From Raffaelea ambrosiae (lineage: Eukaryota; Ascomycota; Sordariomycetes; Ophiostomatales; Ophiostomataceae), in NCBI GenBank assembly GCA_002778195.1, contig PCDI01000013.1, forward strand, positions 809,534 to 873,533: DNA of 64,000 bases, written 5' to 3'. The notes beneath the pieces were generated by a model. That model was given only the letters and a program-made list of their open reading frames with translations. It searched no databases and was not told where the DNA came from. Below, piece by piece: positions 1 to 9,792 of the stretch (positions are counted from its first letter, which is position 1; each line of letters starts with the position of its first letter). The position numbers were made by a program, and so were the translations under genes.

Positions 1-1166
1 AAAAAAAAAAAAAAAAAAAAAAAGAAAGGAAATGACAAAACAAAGTGCCAAAAAAAAAGAAAACAAACAATTCGTGGCAAGGCGTAAGGAGCAGGGGGGG
101 GGTGCTGAGTAGAGAGAGCTCTTCTTTCGAGAGGTGTCAGTTGTAGTTTCTAGACGATCGAGAGCAGACCGAAAGGCCCAGTCTGGCATCCCAGAGGCCA
201 GAGGCCAGAAAAGCTATGAGAAAAGAGTTAGAACAGACTGCCAGCGAGGAATTGTAAACGTTATTTGACAAAGCCTCTCCATCCAACTGAGATGTAGATC
301 AATCAGCCTTCAATAGACATCACTTCAACCAAGAGTTCTTCCAAGAGTTCCTTCTGAATGAAGAGGACTTTGAGATCCTAGCAAAGCCAGAATGTGGATC
401 AAAGTACGCACCCCCCAGAATACCTTTGTGCCATTGGACGGGACGATCACCCCCCCCCCCCCCCCCCAATGTGACAGGGCAAAGTCGATGTATTGTGAAG
501 ATGTTCACGTACTTTTTCCTTCTACCATGGCCCATAAAGACGAAGGAAGCAGGAGACACGAGACAAAAACAAGAAAACGTCCTTGTTTCTACACCTCATT
601 CGCACAGTGGCTGGTGTTCCACCTGATTTGATAAACACTTTTACTGTTTTTGACCATTCTCGGCCCCCCTTTCCTTCCATATGTGATCTGCTGTCCAGTC
701 TCAAGAAGTACAAAAGTATAATAGAGAAGAAAAAGTCAAAGAACCCCAGTGTCGCTGTCTTTCATTCTTTTTTTCCCCTTCCCAAAGCATGAAAAAGAAA
801 AGCAAAGCCCCATCCGTGGCCCATAAAGGGTTTCCTGTCAATACGCCAGACGACCAAACCGTGAAGAAAAAACAGAAGAAGAACAGGGTAACAAATATAC
901 AGAAAAAAGACAGGCCCCTCAGAAAACGCAATCGCATACGCCTCCCCGAGTAGCAGGGGCAAAAGGAAGAGAAGATGAAAGAAAAGAAAAGAAAAAATTA
1001 CACGGCGGGCCCAAAGAAACAAAAGCAGACAAGGCAGACAGAGGCACACACACACACATAAATCTTGCATTTTGCTTTTCTCTCGTCCTCGGTAAGAGGA
1101 GAGACCCCTCTGACCTCCCCACCTGGTTTGTTACGCGGTCGTCTCAAACCGCACCCGGCGCACCCT
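1..1166. other. Non-coding 3' flank of TAF1
   Basis: I see no supportable gene in this stretch. It begins with a run of 23 A and contains an 18-C homopolymer (450-467) and an A/G-rich region around 790-1010. The short reading frames here are low-complexity (poly-Pro or poly-Phe readings of these tracts). The terminal part is presumably the 3' UTR and terminator of the minus-strand TAF1 gene. Confidence 0.5.
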
Positions 1167-4100
1167 CTAGGTAGCATCCGGTGCATTGTACACGCCAAAG
1201 GCGCCTTCTTCGGCGCCCTTGTCGGCCTTCCACGTGCCATTGAGCATTGGACACAGCCTGTCGGTTAGCGGGGAAAGAAAGAGACACAGGAGAAGAACAA
1301 TTTCGAAAGACTAAGGGTGAGAGAATGAACCCCCCCCCCCAAAAAAAAAATAAAAATAAAAAAAACATACTTTTTGTTGGTCTTGATATGACCCTGCAGA
1401 CCACAGTTGGCACATTTGCGTGTCGTGCCGCCGCGCTCAATCGACGGGGCCGGCGAGTCGGGGTCGCCGTCATGGATCTGCTGCTGTAGAGCTTTTTGTT
1501 TTTCGCGCGCATGCCGGCGCTCCTTGTTCCGGAATAGTCGTGCCTCCTCGCTCTCGAGTCTGTGGGGATTTTAAGTCAGTGTTTTTCTGTCCCCCGTTCT
1601 CTGTCCTCTGGGTCTACATACCGTTGCATCAAGACTCGGTCGTAGTCGTGGTTGCCGGTCGGCTTCACTGAGTATGGACTGCGTCCTGTTAGCTTTTTTG
1701 GGTCCTCGCCTCGCTCGTTGACTACCCTTTGTCCAACGAACTCGTGTGTCTGACATCATTGTCAGGAGAAAGTACTCACTCAATCTTCTCCATATCTATC
1801 GACGCCCGCTGCCGCATGTACTGCGAGATCACGCCCGGATCGTGCACAATCTCCGTCTTGCTGTGCGTCTGGCCCGTCGAGTCGCGGTACGTCCGTGTGA
1901 TCCGCAGCTTCCGCTTCTCGGGCGCGTTCGACATGCTCGTCGGACGGCTCATCTGGCTGACGCCATCGTCGTGGTGGTGGATGATCGACGAGGCTGCCGC
2001 GGGCGTTGCCGCCGCCGCAGGAGCAGTAGCAGTGGTAGCCGCAGCATTGTCCTTGCCTCCCGCGGCCGCATTGAACCGGTCGTCCTCGTCATCCTGTGGC
2101 TGGACATCCTCGTCGTCGTGGGCCGTGTCGTCTTCCAGCGTGGTCCGCTGGGACGCCCAGATCTTGCGGATGGCGTCGTTGTAGAGGGCGTCCTGCTTCT
2201 TGACATTGTACATGTGCCCGTTGTTGGCCTTGCGCTCGCGCTCCATAGCGTCAGCAGACGTGGCGGCCGGGCCCTGGATGGCGCCCATAAAGCCTCCCTT
2301 CATAGAAGTGCGAATAAACGAGAAACCCAGGCCGCGGCCGGTTGGGTCGCCAGCACCGTGCAGCTGCAGCATGGCCTTGCCCGCACACGCATCGATAAAC
2401 GACTTGGTCGTCTTCCAGGGCACCATGTTCATGGCGACGTTCTCCTTGTCGTTTTCGTCGTCGACATCGTCCAGCGCCGCATTGTCGTCGAGCTGGTACC
2501 CGTTCTGCGCCAGCTCGTTCTGACCGACCTGCATGGCGTCGTGCAGACACACCTCGTCCGGCTTGATCATGCTGTTGATCGTGGCCAGGTCCATCAGCTG
2601 GTCGTTGGCCTTCAGGCCCCACGTCTTCGTCTCCTTGTCGTAGTGCAGAAACTCTTTGAGCTTCTGGCGGTTCTGCGCGTCGTTCGAGTCCTTGACATGC
2701 GATGTGATGTCGGACAGCGAAACCGATCCGTTCTTGTAGATCAGCCGGTACGCCACCATCTTGAGCCTGTTCTTGCTAAGAGCAGTGACCTTGCGAGAAT
2801 GGGGGCCCGGCACCTCGGCCAGCGGGAACGTCTGGCCCACCACGTACAGGTGGTCGATCTTGCGCAGGTAGTACGACGTCCCGTCCTGGCTCGTGTGCGT
2901 CCGCCCAAACAAAAAGTCGGTCGCCCGCACCTTGTGCTTGAAGATGGGCGCGTGGAACATGGGGTTGTGCAGCGTCGGCACCATCTCGCCCGGGTCGACG
3001 GACCCAAAGTTGGAAAACGGCGACTTGTCCTCGGGCAGCAGGAACGAGAGCTCGCCCAGGTCTGGCTTCGCGGGCTTCTCCTCGTCGCCCTTGGACTTGC
3101 GGCGGTAGTAGTTCATGATCTTGTTGCCCATGCCAAAGTTGGACAGCACCGTCGGGATTTCCTCGCAGTACTCGAAGAGCACGGCCGTCGAGTTGTCGCC
3201 CAGCGACAGGTCCCTGGACTGCGCAAAAATCTCCTGGATCTTCTTGAACTTCCACTCCCGCTTCGCCAGCTTGTGCAGCCGCGCCATGCGCACGGAAAAC
3301 CCAATGCCCTTGTTGAACTTGAGCTGCGGCCGGTGGTAGTCGTGCGGCTCGGGGCCGTACCGGGTGATGGCATAGTACGGCCACAGCAGCTTGAGCGCCG
3401 GGATGCTGTGCTCTACCTGCACGTTGCTGAGCTGCGCACGCACCCGGTGCTGGTGGTTCTCCTTGAGCTGCTCATAGGCCTGGTCGTTGGAGAAGTTGAA
3501 CCGCGACGCCATGTTCTTTGCCAGCCGCACCGCCGACGAGCCCTTCTGGTTCTGGTCCGTCAGCTTCGCCCGCTTCGCCTCGCGCTCCGAGCCGGTGTCG
3601 TCGAGGAGCAGCCGGTGGTCCGTCATGTCCAGGTACACCCGCTTGCTGGCACGCCGCGTGGCCTCCTCGAACGCGTCAAACGACGGCGCCACGTAGCGCG
3701 AGATGGCCGGCAGCCCTGGCTCGACGACGATCTTGCGTCGCTTCGGCGCAGGCGCCGACCCCAGAATCTCCCGTTCCCACTCGTCCTGCTCGCTGTCGCC
3801 GTTGCCGCTGGCGCTGTTTCGTCTCTTAATGTTCGTCACGCGCGCAACGTCCTCGCCTTCGGGCGGCGGTGTCGGCAGAGGTCCCACAATCTCGTCCCAG
3901 TCGGCACAGATGATCGAGAGATCCTTCAGTCGGAATCCGCCAACCGGTGCATCGCCGTCGTCGTCCTCATCGCCGAACGCGTCGTGGAAGATGTTGCCGT
4001 TGTCTTCGTCCTTGGCGTCGGCCGCGAGGCACGACACAAACCCCTTGGCGGCGGCATCGCGGATCTTCTGTGTCAGGCTGCTCTGGGCTGGCCCCGGGAT

Positions 4101-4853
4101 GCGGAACAGCTTCTCCTGGTCGGCCTCAAATTCGAGGCTCAGCTTCGATGGCACGAGTGGTTTCGGTGGCTTAGGCGGTTTCTTCTCGGTCAGATGCAGT
4201 GGTTTCGGGGCGAGCTGTTCGTTGAAGTTGAGGATTTTGCCCTTTTCGAACGACGGGAACGCGAGCTTGACGAGGTCGACCAGGTTTTCGGCTGCTGGTG
4301 GAATGTTAGGATCTTGGTTGTCTTCTTGGCCGTAGTCCTCGGGAAAGTTCAGCGCGCGGTCGCTGTCGGTAACGGCAAACGGGTCGTTGGCGGCAGGCGA
4401 GGGCGAGCGGGCGGCGCCGCCGTTGATGCTGCTATCGTCGGCAACATCACCATCGTTGCCCTTGGCTCCCTGCTCGTCGTCTGCGGCTACAGCATTGGTC
4501 GGCGACGACGGGTGGTCGCCAAAGAGGTCGTCTGTTTCGTTGCTGGTGCCTGTGTCGTCGGTCAGGCCGGGGATCTCGAAGGATGCGCCGCCGCCTTCGC
4601 CACTGCCATCGCCGGTGGCCTCTTCTTCGTCCGGAAGATCGTCGTCGCTGATATCTTCGTAGTCTTCAGCATCCGCAGCCTTGCCCTCTTGGCTGATCTT
4701 GAAGTTGAGGAGGTCGGGCAGGCCTTGGTTGCCCGTGCCCTGGCTCTGTGCCAGGAGATCGATAATGGCCTGGTCATCTTCGTTGGACTTGCGCTTCCAG
4801 TCGTCCTCGTTGAACGACGAGAAGTCGCCTTCGCCTTCACCAGTGGATGCCAT
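1167..4853 (-). CDS. TAF1: TFIID subunit TAF1 (four exons)
   Basis: This encodes the largest subunit of the general transcription factor TFIID, which scaffolds TBP and the other TAFs at RNA polymerase II promoters in the nucleus. Exons, in transcript order, are 4853-1780, 1678-1622, 1559-1371 and 1257-1167; phases close exactly to 1136 residues. The N-terminus is acidic (TBP-interacting region). A central conserved TAF1 core (DUF3591) includes a segment near residue 665 reading LRKIDHLYVVGQTFP. The small 3' exons complete the family signature: a GNHDYDRVLMQR block, then a CCHC-type zinc knuckle (CANCG...H...C) near residue 1094, ending shortly after. No bromodomain is present, as is normal for fungal TAF1. 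The ATG at 4853 starts MASTGEGEG and is preferred to upstream in-frame methionines because the acidic domain starts there. Exon 1 runs into an in-frame TGA that overlaps the GTGAGT donor, so a single-exon reading would drop the zinc knuckle. Confidence 0.95.
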
Positions 4854-5645
4854 TGTGTTTCTCGTTTCTGCGGCTGCGCACACGATCGGACACGGGAAAC
4901 AAACTCGCCTGGGCAAGGAACGTGCCCCTGGTGCGGAACTCTGCTTCGTCGCCTCCAAAAGCAATGGTCGCTCGAAAGACCGGCGGCAAGAGCTGTCGAT
5001 GTGCTCCGTCAAATCATGGCAGGGTGTGTCGAAAAGGGCTGCTGGGGTTACGTTGCCCTCTTCACGGGCTTGTGTGTCTTCACGCTTCGACCGAGAGAGG
5101 GCTCGCGTGGCAGAAGGGCGAAGGCTGGCGCTGGCTTCGGTGCGCGGTCGCAAGAGGAAGGGACAGTGAAGAAATCAATACTCGATAACAAAAGAAAACC
5201 CAAGGCGCAGATGGGATGCCTGTTGCAAAGACCGGGGGCGCCGACGTTGGGGGTGGTGGTGGTTGATGAAAGGAGATTTTGAGGATTTTGTGAATAATTC
5301 GTGAATTCGATTGCCAGGCAGGTGGCGGAAGGCGCGACTGCCGTGGGAAGCTAAAAGTGGGGCTATAAGGTCGCATGTGATTGGTCAGACACTTGCCCCA
5401 GAAAGCCGTTACACAAATCGAGCTTGGGCCTAAGGAACTTCAAACTACTAACTAATATGTCTCTTCATTTTTAATATGTGACTCTTTATTAAGAGGGATC
5501 AATCCCAAACTTCCCATGTGCTAAATCGATTATTGGCTCGCTGCCTCAGAGAAACAGGCCTTCACTAGCACGTCACCAAAACTATCGAAGCAAGTGTCCG
5601 CACGTGCGCGGTCTCTGTAACCGTCTATGGCTTTGACCAGCGTGT
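4854..5645. other. TAF1 upstream region / 3' flank of secreted-protein gene 1
   Basis: Intergenic. The part next to TAF1 (about 4860-5340) is GC-rich and is probably its 5' leader and promoter. The rest is AT-richer and carries no convincing frame. It separates a housekeeping gene from the first member of the secreted-protein cluster. Confidence 0.4.
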
Positions 5646-6693
5646 CTAATATGGCAAAGCTGTATTAATGGGAGTAGGATTTTCAGAAGCCTCGGTTTCC
5701 AGTGTTTCACTTTCGGCTGTCTGTGTTGTTTCAGGACCGGCTGTTGCTCTAGGAGCACAAGTGAAACCCATTGAGCCAGGTTTGGACTCAAGCCCTGCTA
5801 TCTCGGAATTCAAAGGGCCCTTTTCGGATGCTTCCATTGGCAAGACTGGTCCCTTGTCTTCGTCTCGTGGCAAGTTTGGCAAAGGATGTGGCGTCTGGTG
5901 TAATCGTGGGAGCGTGAATGGACTTACTTTGCCGGTAGGGGTGCTGCTGAGTTTCCCCGGCTGATGGCCGCCGGGCGGGAGTGTGATCTTTCTGGCCTGT
6001 CTGGTCTTTCTGCCTTTGTCGTGCCTGAGAACTTTGGATCCCAGGGGAATCCATCGTATGTCACGCTTACCGTTCATGGGAAGAGGATTCTCCCGTGACC
6101 CTAGCCGGGGTACTGCCGCGCGTTTGTGGTTGTTCGCGTATGCGCAGGGGTCGTCTGCTTGAAACTGAACCAGACTCGACTTGGAATCCCCCGGGGCTGG
6201 CGACGGAGGAGGCACGTCGATAATGGGCACTTCATCCGGGTTGGCTATTAGATTCCTGGTGAATGCAGAGCCGTTCGACCAGTTCATGAACCCATCACTG
6301 TCAAAGTGAAACCATGCATTCTGGGGAAACCCCGTGCCTTGGCTGCATTTGTAGTTTCCGTCAGGGCCTGGAGTGTGTGGTTTTCAGAACCCCTTGTTAG
6401 CGAGCCCTCCTGCTTTTTCACTTTTCTTTCTTCAGCTTACCATCCGGCTGGCACTTTTCTAGCACCCCCTTGGCCATCATGTTGTATTCGCCGTCAATCA
6501 GCGCTATGATGGTTGCTTTCCCAGGGCTGCCATTGTTGGTGAACCAGGTTTGGTCCTCTGGAGCCTTGTAGAAGCCGTTTCCTGTGGCACCAGACACTCG
6601 GAGCGAAAATCTACACTTGGCATTGTAGATATCTTTCTGCTGCGCATAGGCCAGCGGAAACAGCAGGAGGGTGCAGAATGCGATTGGACTCAT
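5646..6693 (-). CDS. Small secreted protein 1 of tandem family (P1)
   Basis: This is a predicted secreted protein of 324 residues with no recognised domain. Exons are 6693-6441 and 6367-5646, joined by a 73-nt intron (GTAAGC donor, CAG acceptor) that interrupts a Gly codon after its first base. Residues 1-17 form a signal peptide (hydrophobic core, AYA/QQ-type cleavage). The first ~160 residues are the domain shared with the two genes upstream (P2 and P3): Cys27, Cys81 and Cys92, the motif C-SQG-TGFPQ followed by FHFDSDGF, and Cys159. The positions equivalent to the fourth and fifth family cysteines are Asn127 and Ser148. After residue ~160 the protein becomes a basic, Pro/Lys/Arg-rich tail with no cysteine pattern, absent from the paralogues. 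Function is unknown; it could be a cell-wall or host-facing secreted protein, but nothing here decides that. Confidence 0.7.
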
Positions 6694-7235
6694 GGTGCAA
6701 GGTGTTGTGTTGTGCCTTTCTCTCGGAATGATTTGGTGAAGAAAGTGGATTGATCGAGGAAGAAATGGGTGGAATTCAAGACAACTGGCTAACCAAACTA
6801 CCTGCGTACAGAAAAATTACCCCGAGGCTGCATTCAAATACTCTACGGACTCTATGTCGTGCAGCGCAGACTTGAAGGCTTTGGTCGAACGTCCATATCC
6901 CTTTCAGCCAGACCGCCCACCCTTCTCCCCCTGCGGATAGCAATCAAAGAATCCCTAAACTCAACACATCCGGTTTCGACGGTAGCCAGAAAAAGGGATG
7001 GACGCCAGCACACCAAAAAACTGGAAATCGAAAAAAAAGGAGAGCTCGCATGACAGGATAAGAAACATACCAGAAATCTAAGGAAGGCTCCTCGGTAGCA
7101 AGTAGACGAGAATGAATGCATGTAGTTCTGTGCGAGTCAGTCCGCAACCGGAATTGTCAAGGGGAACACGCGATAATCTATGCCGTATGGCTGTCTGGTA
7201 AATGCTTTGCCTCTTCCAAGATGCCACAGGAATGA
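6694..7235. other. Intergenic spacer between P1 and P2
   Basis: About 540 bases without a supportable gene. It should hold the promoter of P1 (minus strand) and the 3' end of P2. No strong TATA box or repeat was seen. Confidence 0.4.
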
Positions 7236-8155
7236 CTACAGACGGCGGTCCAGCTTTGGAGAACCAGCAGCAGCTTGAGGGCTCGAGTCTGCGGCTGGCG
7301 TCGTTGAGGATGTCAAGGTGGTTCCTGGTGGTGTGGTGCTCGCTGCAGGAGACGGTGTGTTTGTGGTTGTGGGTGGAGTATCTGTCGATGCAGGGGGAGT
7401 GCTCGTCGTCGAGGACAGGCTGTTTGGTGCTGCGCCTCCGCTCACCGGGCCTGTAGTGCTTGCACCCGGAGTCGCAATCGCACCTGCCGACTGTGTAGTG
7501 GTATCATAATAACCCGGGCAGTAGCACGGACGGGTCGCCTTGAAGACAACAGCAGTGCAGTCCTCGTCCGTTTTCTCGGTGGTGACAAGTTTCTCGAGCG
7601 GTTTGCCGTTGTATGGTGGACACAAAAAGACATCCGCAATGAATTTGTTCGATACCACGGACCAGATGTCAACGGAGCCATAGCAGTCGAGACTGAAACG
7701 GGTATTCGAAAAGAAACCAGAAGCCTGGGGGCAATAGAAGGAACTTGAGCCGGCTGTGAATGGGTGTTAGCAATTTTGTGTTTCTTGGGTCCCTTGTTTC
7801 CCCTCCCTAATACCCATCACCTACCCTGCTGTGTACAGTACTGGCCACCGTCAAGGGTCAAGTTCGTGCCGTAGGTAACGTTGCTTGCAAGCCACTGGTG
7901 GGCCAGGATAATGTACATTCCATAAAACAGGACGTGGGCCTGGGATTCTTCCGTAAATCCAGGAAGCGGCGTCCCGTCGGCATTGGTCACTTCAATCTGG
8001 AATTCGCATGTGGTTCCCCCAGCAGCTGTCGCCGATGGAGATGCTCCTGTAGTTGTCTCTGCAGCATTTGTTGTCCCTGTTGCAGTGGTCGCTGCTGCGT
8101 CTCCAGCGCATGCCAGCGACGCCCACAAAAGGGGGATGAAGAATAGAGGCAGCAT
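7236..8155 (-). CDS. Small secreted protein 2 of tandem family (P2), mucin-like tail
   Basis: Predicted secreted protein of 282 residues. Exons are 8155-7825 and 7753-7236, with a 71-nt intron (GTAGGT donor, CTAAC branch site, CACAG acceptor) in phase 1. The position is equivalent to the P1 and P3 introns. Residues 1-17 are a signal peptide (MLPLFFIPLLWASLACA). A short Ala/Thr linker precedes the family domain: Cys50, Cys107, Cys118, Cys155, Cys176 and Cys187, plus extra cysteines at 134 and 189. The motif C-PQA-SGFFS aligns with P1 and P3. From residue ~195 the chain is Ser/Thr/Pro/Ala-rich, typical of heavily O-glycosylated surface proteins; no GPI signal or second membrane segment is visible. 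The domain is unrecognised. Confidence 0.7.
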
Positions 8156-8864
8156 GATTAGCGAGTCTTTCGTCAGTAGATGCGTGTTGTGGTCGGTGTA
8201 TGAAAGCGGAAGAGTCGTCAGAAGTTCGTAAGTTGTTTGGTGTTTCTAACAGTATTTCATCGACAGACAGAAGATGTCCAGACAGATATATATATATAGG
8301 CACTCGCTCGCCATTACGACGTGGATGCCATTCACGGCCCTTTCTTTACAAGCCTCTTGTGTCCTTTGAACGACAAGGAAATCAACTCGTCAAAGAAAAC
8401 AATCACAGCTCATCGCAGAACAAAACGAAGCACAATGCGCACCAAAGACCTTTGCGAGAAGAGGCGAAAAGGAGTACTCAATTGGACGCTTCGTTCTACA
8501 GCACTTCTTTCTTAGACCACATTGGTGGGCAGGCCATTCCTCTTTCTCTACGTCACCATCGACAATTCTGACGCAAAAGTATTCTTTCAAGTATGGCTGC
8601 TCTTTGAGTCTCGATTGTGCTAGAACACTGAGTGCCAGCCACTTTCCAAACAAACCACGCCTTTGTCATTTGCATTGATGCTCTGTCTAAAAGAGCTTGT
8701 AAGGACTAGATAAGACAATGAAGTAATTCATCAAAGCCTGATTGGTCTTGCAATGACTTGCTATGCCAGATAGTACGGGAAACAGCAATCCATTTGTTTG
8801 GCATTTGTCCACATTTGGAATGCCCATTCGTAGGGATCATGCTATTCAAGTTGCCAAACCCGGG
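8156..8864. other. Intergenic spacer between P2 and P3
   Basis: No supportable gene. An AT dinucleotide run (tatatatata) lies near 8287-8297, about 135 bases upstream of the P2 start on the minus strand, and could act as a TATA-type element. I looked for a fourth family member here and found no signal peptide or cysteine ladder. Confidence 0.35.
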
Positions 8865-9450
8865 TTAGCAGAGAACGTGGGTATGTGGGACGATTGTGGA
8901 CGACGTACGGTCATATTCGGCGTATGGATATCTAGGCAGCAGGCTACAGTCCAACCCACCATATAGTTGAACCGGAACGCAAGTGTTCGAGTTTGACGTT
9001 ACATTGAGAAAGAATGTATTGGTGGTAACCGTAGGACAGGCGTATACAGATTTCGAGTAGTTTGTGTAGTTGAAAAACCTGAGATAGCCATCCGTGCCAA
9101 AGTGAAATGGCATATTGGGCAAGCCTGAGTCTGGGTAGCAACCAAAGTCCCAACTTTTGTTGCCTTGTTTGATATGTTAGTTCATTGTCCATGGACAACA
9201 GCCGGACTCGTCTAGGTTACAACGCACCAACAGGCGAGCATGTGGCTATTTCGTTTAGATACAGATGTCCGCTCGATGCAGAATACCGGAAGTCGGTATG
9301 ATTGCTTGTGTTGAACACAATGTACTCATCGACCGTATAGAACAAGGTCTGTGGGGCGTATTTTGGGACTATTGTGACAACAAAGACGCTGCAGTCATAA
9401 CAAAGTACGGCTGGCAGCAAGAAAAGGAGTAAACAATAGTCAAAACGCAT
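8865..9450 (-). CDS. Small secreted protein 3 of tandem family (P3)
   Basis: Predicted secreted protein of 173 residues, the most compact family member. Exons are 9450-9228 and 9163-8865, with a 64-nt phase-1 intron (GTGCGT donor, CTAAC branch site, CAAG acceptor) at the position shared with P1 and P2. I chose the ATG at 9450 because it places a signal peptide (MRFDYCLLLFLLPAVLC) first; an in-frame ATG at 9510 would add 20 polar residues in front of it. The mature chain carries the six-cysteine ladder Cys20, Cys71, Cys83, Cys117, Cys136 and Cys147, plus Cys173 as the last residue. It has several N-glycosylation sequons (for example NTS, NYT, NVT). The motif C-YPD-SGLPN followed by FHFGTDGY matches FHFDSDGF in P1. 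Function is unknown. Confidence 0.7.
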
Positions 9451-9792
9451 CTTGGGGGTCCTGTCCAGTAGATTGTCGTGGCTAGTATACACCTTCTGTG
9501 CTGTAGACACAATAAGGAACAGGAAAGTATCTCGGGGGAGTAGGCGACATTATATGTCTTTCTTCAACATCCATCTCGCCCGAGTTTTCACTGCGTTCAA
9601 TCACGGCAGTTTGGGGGCAAATATGCAATAAATAGCACATTCGAGTTACATTCATCAAAGAACCTTTCTACCAGAATATGACCAGAAAAATGGGTATCAA
9701 AATTGGATGTACCAAAAAATCATTTAAATGCGCCTCGTCATGCTTGCTCTACACCCGAGTCCCTTTCTTTGTTTCATTTGGGGGCTGCACGA

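Noticed and set aside
1746..5282. Very long plus-strand open frame opposite TAF1 (about 1180 codons)
   Set aside because: It is a mirror of a GC-rich coding strand; its translation is Arg/Val/Leu-rich with no family motifs, while the minus strand encodes clear TAF1.
8390..8653. Possible fourth member of the secreted family on the minus strand
   Set aside because: No hydrophobic signal peptide core, cysteine spacing does not match, and no phase-1 intron is present.
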